From a bacterium (GTDB taxonomy: Bacteria > Planctomycetota > Planctomycetia > Pirellulales > Pirellulaceae), in contig JAUIGN010000022.1 of assembly GCA_030430075.1 (NCBI GenBank), positions 1 through 64,000 on the forward strand: a DNA stretch of 64,000 bases, given 5' to 3'. Positions 45,506-53,763 of the stretch are shown here, piece after piece. Position 1 is the first letter of the stretch. The number at the start of each line of letters is the position of its first letter. A program made the position numbers and the translations under genes. Below the pieces are notes generated by a model that was not told the DNA's origin, made no database searches, and saw nothing but the letters and a program-made list of their open reading frames with translations.

Positions 45506-46237
45506 ATGGCCATTCGGAATCCCCATCCTCGCCCGATACAGCTCCTGGTGGTGGGTCTACTGTTGTCAGTCTCCGGCTGCCAGATGGCTGCGGACGGCCA
45601 GAATCAACAGGGAGTACGTCTGTTTCAGCAGGGGCAATTTCAGCCCGCGATGGAGAAATTCCAGCAAGCCATCGTAACCGACCCGACCAATGCAGACGCG
45701 TATTACAACATGGCCGCATCGATGCACCGGATGGGAGCGTCGAAGAAAGACAAGAAGATGCTGGCGGACGCAGAGAAACTGTACAACCAGTGTTTGGATA
45801 TTGACGAGAACCACGTCGACTGCCACCGCGGACTCGCCGTACTGCTTAAAGAAACAGGCCGCACCGACCGGGCCTTCGCGTTCCTCAACAACTGGGCAAC
45901 AGCACAACCAAAGCTGGCCGACGCGCAAGTCGAATTGGCTCGCCTGTACCAGGAATCCGGTGACCTGGAGACGGCCAAGCTGCATTTGAACCAGGCCGTC
46001 GGGCTCGATCAAAACAACTACCGGGCCTGGGCTGCGTTGGGCCACATCCGCGAAGAATCGGGAGACATCGAGCAAGCATTGACGAACTACCAGCGCTCGC
46101 TTGATCTGAATCACTTCCAAACGGCGGTCGCGGAACGTGTCGCGGCGTTGAGCCAGCAGGCGGGCGGGGCACTCAGCGGACCCACGGCTCCTGGTGGCAC
46201 GCGGACCGTCGCCAACCCGGCCAACAATCGGTACTGA
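45506..46237 (+). CDS. TPR-repeat lipoprotein
   Basis: 243 residues from ATG 45506. The N-terminus (LLVVGLLLSVSGC) is a lipoprotein signal with Cys25 as anchor. Four to five tetratricopeptide repeats follow: GVRLFQQGQFQPAMEKFQQA, ADAYYNMAASMHRMGASKKD, AQVELARLYQESGDLETAKL, YRAWAALGHIREESGDIEQA. The C-terminal 35 residues are Gly/Pro-rich. A longer in-frame 5' extension exists but starts without a ribosome binding site and lacks a signal. Such proteins act as envelope scaffolds, for example in pilus or outer-membrane assembly. The partner is not evident from the neighbours. Confidence 0.8.
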   Translation: MAIRNPHPRPIQLLVVGLLLSVSGCQMAADGQNQQGVRLFQQGQFQPAMEKFQQAIVTDPTNADAYYNMAASMHRMGASKKDKKMLADAEKLYNQCLDIDENHVDCHRGLAVLLKETGRTDRAFAFLNNWATAQPKLADAQVELARLYQESGDLETAKLHLNQAVGLDQNNYRAWAALGHIREESGDIEQALTNYQRSLDLNHFQTAVAERVAALSQQAGGALSGPTAPGGTRTVANPANNRY

Positions 46238-46349
46238 CATCGGCCCCGGGCAACATGACACGGACGTGTGAAGCGCACGTTGAATCGCATGCGACCAGCG
46301 GAAGCAAACCGGATGTCGGGCCGTTCCTGGACGGTTGCAGACCGCACAT

Positions 46350-46368
46350 CGTCATGCACGGCATGACG
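46350..46368. repeat. Hairpin element, copy 3
   Basis: CGTCATGC-ACG-GCATGACG, an 8-bp perfect stem, in the gap between the TPR lipoprotein and the next gene. Shares only the hairpin core with copies 1 and 2. Confidence 0.65.
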
Positions 46369-46460
46369 TTGGGAAGGGCGAAAGCACGATGGTCTCAATT
46401 CGCCTGCGTCCCGGAAGTTTTTGATAACTCGTTCCTTCGTCGCTCGCCACAAGGAGCAAA

Positions 46461-47111
46461 ATGATGAAACAACATATTCCCGCCGCGACACTCGGCTGCC
46501 TGATCGTGGCCACGCTCTGTGCCCCGGCATCCGCGGATGGCTTCAAGTTCCCCACGATCCCCAACCCGTTCAAGAAATCTCCGGCAGCGGACCGCGCCGA
46601 GCCTCCCGTACGGGCTACGCTGAGCGACCAGCCGGCGGAGGATCGGCCGAGTTCGTTTTCGCTTCCCAAGCCGAAGCTCCCCAAGTTTGACCTTCCCAAC
46701 CTTGGCGGCGACGAGGACGGTTCGGCAACGACGGAGCGATCCGCAACGGGTTCACGTTCCCGCACCGCGCAAACGTCGCCACAGCGCCGTTCCTCGCGTT
46801 CGTCCGCCTCGTCCGTGTTGGGCCGATTCAGTCGCGGTACCAAGAGTTTCTTCGGGAAGGCCAAGTCAACGCTCATGCCGTGGGCCAACGAAACGGCTTC
46901 GGTGCCGGTCGCCCCAGGTCCGCCCAGCGGTTCCGGATCGCGGCACGCGGCACGCACCAACCGCTCGCGGTCGAGCACGCCGGTTCGCGAGGCATCCGCC
47001 AGCAATGGCTTCAGCTTTCCCTGGTCGAAGTCGAAGCCGGACGCCGAGGAAAAGAAAGAGATCAACAGCGCCAGCGACTTTCTCCGGCTGGACCGGCCGA
47101 GATACTACTAG
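46461..47111 (+). CDS. Secreted Ser/Arg/Pro-rich basic protein
   Basis: 216 residues; ATG 46461 with AAGGAG just upstream. Signal peptide HIPAATLGCLIVATLCAPASA. The mature protein is low in hydrophobics, with short repeated motifs (FKFPTIPNPFKK, LPKPKLPKFDLPNL) and Ser/Arg-rich stretches (RSRTAQTSPQRRSSRSSASS). It ends in SASDFLRLDRPRYY. Likely intrinsically disordered. No domain recognised; perhaps a cell-wall or surface polymer-binding protein. Stands alone. Confidence 0.7.
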   Translation: MMKQHIPAATLGCLIVATLCAPASADGFKFPTIPNPFKKSPAADRAEPPVRATLSDQPAEDRPSSFSLPKPKLPKFDLPNLGGDEDGSATTERSATGSRSRTAQTSPQRRSSRSSASSVLGRFSRGTKSFFGKAKSTLMPWANETASVPVAPGPPSGSGSRHAARTNRSRSSTPVREASASNGFSFPWSKSKPDAEEKKEINSASDFLRLDRPRYY

Positions 47112-47224
47112 CGAGGCAGGGCCTCGGACCAATAGCGAGCTGACGCTCGCGGCATGTTAGTCCGCTCCCGTTGGTCGCTCAAACTTGACTCATTTGTAAA
47201 GCGACATCTGATCCAAGCCTTGTA

Positions 47225-47275
47225 GCGCGGATGATGCAGTAACGCGGATGATTCATTAACGCGGATGATTCATTA
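47225..47275 (+). repeat. 17-bp tandem repeat at the edge of a dispersed repeat, three units
   Basis: ACGCGGATGATTCATTA twice exactly, preceded by a variant (GCGCGGATGATGCAGTA). These are multiplied copies of the terminal block of the dispersed element. Confidence 0.85.
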
Positions 47276-47400
47276 GCCGTGGGGCGTTCGCCCCGGTTCC
47301 GTCGATCGCCGAGCAAACCGGACGCCAACGCGTTCCGGCGGCGCGGCGCGTTGGGTAAGTTCACCGCAAACGATTGCGGCACAGCGACTTGCACTGAATC
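47233..47400 (-). repeat. Dispersed intergenic repeat, copy 5 (minus orientation)
   Basis: Reverse complement: GATTCAGTGCAAGTCGCTGT, GCCGCAATCGTTTGCGGTGA, CGGTTTGCTCGGCGATCGAC, GGAACCGGGGCGAACGCCCC, ACGGCTAATGAATCATCC. Best preserved copy. Confidence 0.85.
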
Positions 47401-47454
47401 AAATCGGGCTCATGAATCATCTGGGCTGGCTACAATCACAATGCTGTTCAAGTC

Positions 47455-47478
47455 GTATCGGATGATCGCATCCGATAC
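47455..47478. repeat. 10-bp inverted repeat with 4-base loop
   Basis: Arms GTATCGGATG and CATCCGATAC around ATCG. Lies between the dispersed repeat and a hairpin element. Could be an operator or an RNA hairpin; no gene starts close by. Confidence 0.6.
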
Positions 47479-47542
47479 GGGTCGACTGACAAGGCGTTAA
47501 CGAAGTCCACGAGCATCCGCAACGTTTCTGCCAGGACGGAAT

Positions 47543-47559
47543 GTCACGCAAAGCATGAC
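47543..47559 (+). repeat. Hairpin repeat element, copy 4
   Basis: GTCACGC-AAA-GCATGAC (one stem mismatch) followed by CTACGGAAGTGCGGAA, nearly identical in its 3' flank to copies 1 and 2. Confidence 0.75.
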
Positions 47560-47924
47560 CTACGGAAGTGCGGAATCCAATTGAACGGTATCGGGGCTCG
47601 CTACCGTTGCCGGACGGTGGCTCTGCGAACGCATCGTTGCGTCTCGCCGTGGAAGCGGGTCGAGTGCGCAGGCGCGATCTTCTTCTCGCTGGCCCCGTTG
47701 GATTCTTGATGCAGGCCATGCCAGTTCTGTTCTGGGGGCTGGCTGCCGTTGCGGCTCGGGCCGCGTCGATCGGCTGGGAAGGCATCTGGTGCTCGAGCCG
47801 AGTGGGCGCCAAACTGTAGAGTGCTCCCAGCCGGCCGGGTTGTTGGCCGCAGACCGGTTCCTCACCGTCCGAGTCGACCGTCGCTGGGAATCCGCTCGAG
47901 CACCGCGCTGAAAGGAGGGGAACC

Positions 47925-49598
47925 TTGGAAACACGGAACTCGGCGTCGTCATTCGCGCCCACGCTGGACTCCTCTTCGCAGGTCGCTGAGAGCCCGCGTC
48001 CTGCCGCGCCGCACCATGCAGTCGCCCTGGTGCAGGGCAGCACGCCCGAGCTGACGGCAGAGACCAACGAACTGCTCCGTGATCGCCTGCGGATCGCCGC
48101 GCTACTGCTGTTTGCCGCCTTTCTGACGTTTCTGGTGCGTAGCCTCTGGCAGCTCGATCAGTTCCAAACACGGCTGGACTGGTCCCTCTTGACGGCACAC
48201 GCGACGGTGACGGTGCTGACCGGGCTGATCGGCCTCCGCCTGTGCACCCAGTGCACCACGGTCCGCAAGCACGTACGGGTCGCCGAGCTTTTGGTGTTCG
48301 GTGGCTCCGGCGTCTTCTTCCTGTTTCTCAGTTGGTCGTTCCTGACTGAATCGTCGCAAGCCGGTTACTTGAGATCGATCGTCCCGATGTGGCTCCTGCT
48401 GATCTTCACCTATGCGCTGTACGTCCCCAACACCTGGCGACGGGCGGCGATCGTGATCGGCCTGATGGCCCTCGGTCCGGTGGTCCTGCTGATCGGCTTC
48501 TGGCTGGCCTCTCCATCGTTTCAGGCGGTGATTCAAGCGAATGCGGATTTCCAGGGATTCGTCTTCGAGAACGCGACGGTGATCCTGATCAGTGCTTCGA
48601 TCGCGGTGTGGGGGGTTCACACCATCGGCTCGCTCCGCCGCCAGGTCTTCGAAGCGAAACAGTTGGGTCAATACAAACTCAAGCAGGAGATTGGCGCCGG
48701 CGGCATGGGACAGGTCTATCTGGCTGAGCACGTGCTGCTCAAACGGCCCTGCGCCATCAAGCTGATTCGTCGGGAAAAGACGGGCGACTCGCGCGTGCTG
48801 GCGCGATTCGAGCGGGAGGTGAAGGCGACTGCGAAATTAACCCATTGGAATACGGTCGAGATCTTCGACTACGGACGGGCCGACGACGGGACCTTTTATT
48901 ACGTCATGGAATATTTGCCCGGAATGAACCTCGGCGAGCTGGTCGAGATGAACGGGCCGTTGCCGCCGGTCCGCGCAATTTACCTCTTGCTGCAGATTTG
49001 CGACGCCTTGGGCGAAGCCCACCACGCCAACCTGATTCATCGGGATATCAAACCCGGAAACATCTTCGCCGCTCACCGGGGCGGTGTGTATGACGTCGCG
49101 AAATTGCTCGACTTCGGCCTGGCCAAACCGTTGGTCGAGATGGACGGGGACTCGCAGCTCACACAAGAGGGCGGGATCACCGGTTCTCCCCTGTTTATGT
49201 CGCCCGAGCAGGCCTTCGGCGACCAGGCCCCCGACGCCCGCAGCGATATCTATGCTCTGGGCGCCGTCGCCTACTACCTGCTGACCGGAAAGCCTCCGTT
49301 TGATGGAGTCAACCCAATGCGGATTTTGGCCGCCCACATGAGCGAAACGCCTCAGCCGCCAAGCGACCTGGACGCCGACATTCCGGAAGACCTGAGTGAC
49401 GTGGTCCTGCGTTGCCTGGCGAAGAAGCCCGAGGATCGCTTTCAAACCGCCGCCGCCTTGTATGTTGCGCTGGAAGCGTGTGCCGAGCAGGCGCCGGAAC
49501 GCTGGACGCGCGAATCGGCACGGGCGTGGTGGGAGAATCACGGCTGCCCCCATAAGAAAGCCCTTGATGCTCGCGTGCTGGCAGCCAGTCGTGCTTAA
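47925..49598 (+). CDS. Membrane-anchored Ser/Thr protein kinase with N-terminal TM domain
   Basis: 557 residues beginning at TTG 47925, supported by AAAGGAGG six bases upstream. Residues 55-235 hold about six membrane segments in a compact sensor-like block. The Hanks-type kinase is C-terminal (about 248-515): GAGGMGQVY (257-265), AIKLIRR with Lys279, Glu298 in the C-helix, IHRDIKPGN with catalytic Asp374, DFGLAK (Asp396) and SPEQ. All catalytic residues are present, so it should be active. The usual order in bacteria is kinase first, then TM; here the order is reversed, with the membrane block N-terminal. Targets unknown. Confidence 0.92.
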   Translation: METRNSASSFAPTLDSSSQVAESPRPAAPHHAVALVQGSTPELTAETNELLRDRLRIAALLLFAAFLTFLVRSLWQLDQFQTRLDWSLLTAHATVTVLTGLIGLRLCTQCTTVRKHVRVAELLVFGGSGVFFLFLSWSFLTESSQAGYLRSIVPMWLLLIFTYALYVPNTWRRAAIVIGLMALGPVVLLIGFWLASPSFQAVIQANADFQGFVFENATVILISASIAVWGVHTIGSLRRQVFEAKQLGQYKLKQEIGAGGMGQVYLAEHVLLKRPCAIKLIRREKTGDSRVLARFEREVKATAKLTHWNTVEIFDYGRADDGTFYYVMEYLPGMNLGELVEMNGPLPPVRAIYLLLQICDALGEAHHANLIHRDIKPGNIFAAHRGGVYDVAKLLDFGLAKPLVEMDGDSQLTQEGGITGSPLFMSPEQAFGDQAPDARSDIYALGAVAYYLLTGKPPFDGVNPMRILAAHMSETPQPPSDLDADIPEDLSDVVLRCLAKKPEDRFQTAAALYVALEACAEQAPERWTRESARAWWENHGCPHKKALDARVLAASRA

Positions 49599-49656
49599 GA
49601 TTGTCGGCTCGTCAACAACATCACGGACCGGCCGCACGGGCGTTGGTCAGTCTCAC

Positions 49657-49673
49657 ATCATGCGCAGCATGAT
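49657..49673. repeat. Hairpin element, copy 5
   Basis: ATCATGC-GCA-GCATGAT, 7-bp perfect stem, in the 162-bp gap between the kinase and selB. It follows the kinase stop by about 60 bp and may act as a transcript end, but has no T-run. Confidence 0.6.
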
Positions 49674-49760
49674 GGCCTTGGGAATGGCGCCCGCATGCCG
49701 GCTCGCTTCACCCGGCGCCACCTACCACAATCGGCTTCCCGGACAGTAGAATAGCCGGTT

Positions 49761-51695
49761 ATGACGACGGATCTCATTCTCGGCACCGCCGGCCACATCG
49801 ATCACGGCAAATCGAGCCTGATTCGCGCGCTAACCGGCGTCGACCCCGACCGGCTCCCCGAAGAAAAACGGCGGGGGATCACCATTGAGCTCGGTTTTGC
49901 CGAACTGCTGCTGGATGACTTTCGCCTGGGTATTGTGGATGTGCCGGGCCACGAGCGGTTTGTGCGCAACATGCTGGCGGGAGCGACCGGCATGGACATT
50001 GCCTTATTGGTCGTCGCTGCTGACGACTCGGTGAAACCGCAAACGCTGGAACATCTCGAGATCTTGCGGCTGCTGGACCTGGATGCGGGCGTGATCGCCC
50101 TGACCAAGTCGGATCTGGTGGATCCGGGCTGGGCCGATTTGGTCGAAGAGGAGGTCCGCGCCCTGGTTGAAGACACCTTCCTCGCCCAATCACCGATCGT
50201 TCGCACCAGCACGGCCACGGGCGCCGGCCTGGACGAATTGAAAACGCACCTGCTGGAGGCAGCTCGACGGGTCGCCGCCAGCGGTCGCATGGCGCGCCGG
50301 CACGGACCGTTTCGGATGGCCATCGATCGCACCTTTTCGATCGCCGGGCACGGCACCGTGGTCACCGGCAGCGTGAGCAGCGGACGGGTGGCGGTCGGAG
50401 AGGAACTGGTTATCGAGCCGGGCACGGTCAAAGCGCGTGTCCGAGGCATCCAGAATCATGACCGGGCTGTCGAGGAAATCCAGCGGGGTCAACGGGCGGC
50501 CATCAACCTGGGCGGCGTCCACCACGACCAGATTCGGCGGGGACAGGAGCTGTGCGCGGCGGGCCACCTGGTTCCCAGCAAGCTGCTGACCGCCGAGCTG
50601 ACTTTGCTGGATTCTGCGCCGCGGCCGCTAAAGACCCGCTCGCGAATCCGAGTCCATGTGGGCACGGCAGAACTGCTCACCTCCGTCCGCCTGCTCGACA
50701 AGGAACAACTGTTGCCTGGCGAAACCGGGTTCGGACAACTGTACCTCAGTGAGCCGGCGGTGACCGTCTGGGGACAGCCTCTGGTGATCCGCACCGAGTC
50801 GCCGGTGTTGACGGTCGGCGGGGGACGAGTCGTCGACCCGACGGCCGAACGGATCCGCAGGCCGACCGCGGAAACCTTGCAGATGCTGACCCAGGCCAAA
50901 TCGCCCGATCTCGCCGCACGAGCCTCGGCGGCGTTATATCTCTCCGGATTGCGAGACTGGAAACCGGAGGACCTGGCCCGCACGGCCGGGATCGAAGACG
51001 TCGAGGCGGCCGCGGAAACGCTCCGGGCGCGAGAGGATCTCTGTGAGATCCGCGTGTCACCGACGCGCAACCTGCATGTCCATCGACGCGTGTTGCAGCA
51101 GCTTTGCGACCGGATTGCTGTCGTGCTCGACCAGTTGCATGATGAATTCCCGCTGCGAACCGTCTTCGCGCGCGGCGTGGTCGCCAACCGATTTCGGTAT
51201 TTGGACGATGCCATCCTGCAGGCGTGTCTCAAGCAAATGGCAGCGGACCAGCGGCTGAAATTCGGCCCCACCGGTGTCGCCCTCGTCGGTCGCGGACCGA
51301 AGCTCTCGCAGAACGAACAGAAGCTGCTCAATGAACTGGTCGAAACCTTCCGGCAGGCCGGCCTCCAGGCACCGACCCTCAAAGAGTGCCAGCAGCAGAC
51401 CACCAGGAACCAGGCAGCCGTTGAACAACTGCTCGCGCTCGCCGCGGCCAATGGCGATCTTGTCGAATTGACCGGCGAACTGTATCTGCACGCCGAGGCG
51501 GAACGCGATGCGCGAGAGACGTTACGCGACCCCCTGGCCAATCCGACCGGCTTGACGCTGAGTGAGATTCGAGAAATCCTGAAGACGACGCGAAAGTATG
51601 CCGTTCCGCTCTGCGAGCACTTTGACCGCGTCGGCTTCACGAAGCGACAAGGCGACGTCCGGGTGCTGGGCGAGAGTCAACAAGTCTCCCATTGA
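49761..51695 (+). CDS. selB: Selenocysteine-specific elongation factor
   Basis: 644 residues. GTPase domain with all motifs: GHIDHGKSSL (G1), RRGITIELGF (G2), DVPGHERFV (G3) and TKSDLVD (G4). EF-Tu-like domains II and III follow, then the C-terminal winged-helix region (about 430-640) that reads the SECIS hairpin on mRNA. Slightly longer than E. coli SelB (614). Brings Sec-tRNA to the ribosome at UGA codons. selA lies 293 bp downstream on the same strand. Together they show the organism decodes UGA as selenocysteine; selC (tRNA-Sec) and selD are not seen in this window. Confidence 0.95.
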   Translation: MTTDLILGTAGHIDHGKSSLIRALTGVDPDRLPEEKRRGITIELGFAELLLDDFRLGIVDVPGHERFVRNMLAGATGMDIALLVVAADDSVKPQTLEHLEILRLLDLDAGVIALTKSDLVDPGWADLVEEEVRALVEDTFLAQSPIVRTSTATGAGLDELKTHLLEAARRVAASGRMARRHGPFRMAIDRTFSIAGHGTVVTGSVSSGRVAVGEELVIEPGTVKARVRGIQNHDRAVEEIQRGQRAAINLGGVHHDQIRRGQELCAAGHLVPSKLLTAELTLLDSAPRPLKTRSRIRVHVGTAELLTSVRLLDKEQLLPGETGFGQLYLSEPAVTVWGQPLVIRTESPVLTVGGGRVVDPTAERIRRPTAETLQMLTQAKSPDLAARASAALYLSGLRDWKPEDLARTAGIEDVEAAAETLRAREDLCEIRVSPTRNLHVHRRVLQQLCDRIAVVLDQLHDEFPLRTVFARGVVANRFRYLDDAILQACLKQMAADQRLKFGPTGVALVGRGPKLSQNEQKLLNELVETFRQAGLQAPTLKECQQQTTRNQAAVEQLLALAAANGDLVELTGELYLHAEAERDARETLRDPLANPTGLTLSEIREILKTTRKYAVPLCEHFDRVGFTKRQGDVRVLGESQQVSH

Positions 51696-51987
51696 TTGGG
51701 CCGGTTGAGTCGATCGCCCCGGTGAGCTCAACGTCTGCCGCAGAGTGGAATGAATTCCAAGTTCGATCACGGTGGCAACGCAGAGAGCTCGCAAAACCCG
51801 TTGCGGGAAAATGAAATGGGCTGGGAACGGACATCAACGGCGAACCGAAGCTGCCGATCACAACAAGTGGATCGCCGGCTGGTACCTTCCCTGGCTGCTC
51901 GGCGGCCGTGAGCCGTCTCGCCCACCGGAGACTTTCCGCCACCATTTGCCTTCGCCTCACGCAACCCCCGGAGAGGACGTCTCAGCC

Positions 51988-53478
51988 ATGCAAAACCCCT
52001 TTCGAAATATCCCGTCGGTCAACGAGTTGCTGGAAAGCCCACCGCTGAGAGAGATGGTCGATCAGGTCAGCCACAGCGTGGTTGTCTCCGGAGTGCGGAA
52101 GTTCTTGAGCGACTTGCGCCACGACGTTCAGAACGCGGCCGCCGAAATCAATGTCCCCTCGGCCGCCGAGTTGGCCGAACGGATTGCCGAATGGATCGAG
52201 AATGACGAGACACCGGCGCTGCGGCCCGTGATCAACGCAACCGGGATCCTGTTGCACACGGGCCTGGGCCGTGCGCCGCTGGCCGGCGAAGCGATTCAGG
52301 CGATGAGCGACGTTGGACGGGGATATGCCAGCGTGGAAGTCGACCTGGCGAGCGGAGAACGGTCGCAGCGCGTGCTGGCGGTGGAGAGCCTGCTCGTGCA
52401 ACTGACCGGCGCGGAGGCGGCGGTCGTGACGAACAACAACGCGGCCGCCACATTGCTGACGTTGACCGCGTTGGCCCACGGCCGCGAAGTGATCGCCTCC
52501 CGCGGCCAATTGATTGAGATTGGCGGCAGTTACCGGCTACCGGACGTGATGACCGCCAGCGGCGCCCGACTGCGTGAAGTGGGAACCACCAACAAGACGC
52601 GTATCGCGGACTACGCGTCCGCAATCGGAGACGAAACCGCTGCGCTGATGAATGTTCACACCAGCAATTACCGGGTCGTCGGCTTTACCGAATCGGTAAC
52701 GACGGCCGAACTGGTGGCACTCGGCCGCAAGCATCATTTGCCGGTAATTGACGACATCGGTTCCGGGGCCCTGGTCGATCTGACAAAGTTCGGAGTTGCC
52801 GACGAACCAATCGCGGCAGACAGTATTCGAGCGGGCGCGGACGTCGTGCTGTTCAGTGGAGACAAGCTGCTGGGCGGGCCGCAGTGCGGAATCATCGTGG
52901 GCAAGCGCGCCATGATCAAGAAAATATCGCAGCACCCGATGATGCGCGCGATGCGGGTCGGCAAGCTGACACTGGCCGCCTTGGCGGCGACCTTGCGCCT
53001 GTATCGTGATCCTCAGACCGCCGAGCTGTCCGTGCCGCTGTTGATGCTGCTCGGCACGCCCATCGAAAACCTCCGCCAACGGGCCCAACGCCTGGCCCCC
53101 CAGATGGCCGCCTGCGATGGGATTGCCACCGCCGATGCGGTCGATGACGTCACCTTCCTGGGAGGCGGCTCGGTACCCACGCAGAAGATCGACACCTGCT
53201 GCGTGGCGGTCACACCCACCAAAGGGAACGTCTCGGAATTTGCCGCCAGGATGCGGAACGGGTTGCCGGCAATCTTCGGACGCGTATCGCAAGATCGGTT
53301 TCTGTTCGACCTGCGGACGGTCTTCCCGCATCAAGACGCCCAGTTGATCAAGGCCCTGGATGCGGCCGCGGCCAATCCACCGGCCGGCGAAGGCCCGACG
53401 GCGGGTGCCGGCGACCAGCCACCGGCGCCGGACGGGGGAAGCCAGGAATCGCCGTCTGGCGACGGTGCCTGGCGGTAA
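51988..53478 (+). CDS. selA: L-seryl-tRNA(Sec) selenium transferase
   Basis: 496 residues from ATG 51988; the frame is open upstream but the conserved start MQNPFRNIPSVNELLESPPL fits the family. PLP-dependent fold: ATGILLHTGLGRAPLAGEA, ASRGQLIEIGGSYRLPDVM, VIDDIGSGALVDL and the PLP lysine motif FSGDKLLGGPQCG. It converts Ser-tRNA(Sec) to Sec-tRNA(Sec) with selenophosphate. Length is a little above E. coli SelA (463), the extra being a C-terminal disordered tail (PPAGEGPTAGAGDQPPAPDG). Follows selB in the same orientation. Confidence 0.95.
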   Translation: MQNPFRNIPSVNELLESPPLREMVDQVSHSVVVSGVRKFLSDLRHDVQNAAAEINVPSAAELAERIAEWIENDETPALRPVINATGILLHTGLGRAPLAGEAIQAMSDVGRGYASVEVDLASGERSQRVLAVESLLVQLTGAEAAVVTNNNAAATLLTLTALAHGREVIASRGQLIEIGGSYRLPDVMTASGARLREVGTTNKTRIADYASAIGDETAALMNVHTSNYRVVGFTESVTTAELVALGRKHHLPVIDDIGSGALVDLTKFGVADEPIAADSIRAGADVVLFSGDKLLGGPQCGIIVGKRAMIKKISQHPMMRAMRVGKLTLAALAATLRLYRDPQTAELSVPLLMLLGTPIENLRQRAQRLAPQMAACDGIATADAVDDVTFLGGGSVPTQKIDTCCVAVTPTKGNVSEFAARMRNGLPAIFGRVSQDRFLFDLRTVFPHQDAQLIKALDAAAANPPAGEGPTAGAGDQPPAPDGGSQESPSGDGAWR

Positions 53479-53672
53479 TGTCGTCGCTCCAGGTCACGTG
53501 CCGCGCGCGTTCGCTCGCCATCCCGCAGGTCACGCGGTCCCCGAGGCAATCCGGCCGGGCGGCAAGGATCGACCAACCAACGTCCGGCTGCCTGCCGACG
53601 GCGGGACCTGGGACAACCTGCTGGTGGCCCTCCGCCGATCGCTGGGCCCGCATCGGCGTCGGCGCCCGAACG

Positions 53673-53681
53673 TGATATACT
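53673..53681 (+). promoter_or_regulatory. Possible extended -10 promoter
   Basis: TGATATACT, a TGn-extended -10 element, lies 83 bp before the next gene. No matching -35 was found in the GC-rich DNA upstream. Confidence 0.35.
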
Positions 53682-53763
53682 CCCCGCCTTGAATCAAGAT
53701 TTTTCACCGCAGTTTTTCCCATAATCCACATCTTGGGCGGGTCGCTGAGTTAAACTCGTAACC

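Larger units (their letters stand above)
47112..47924. other. Intergenic region, 813 bp, repeat-rich
   Basis: Contains a 17-bp triple repeat, a dispersed repeat, a 10-bp inverted repeat and a hairpin element (listed separately). Between 47580 and 47910 there is only shadow coding. The kinase start is at the right edge. Confidence 0.6.

Noticed and set aside
51696..51987. tRNA-Sec between selB and selA
   Set aside because: No cloverleaf with a TCA anticodon and long variable arm could be found here or at 53479-53763.
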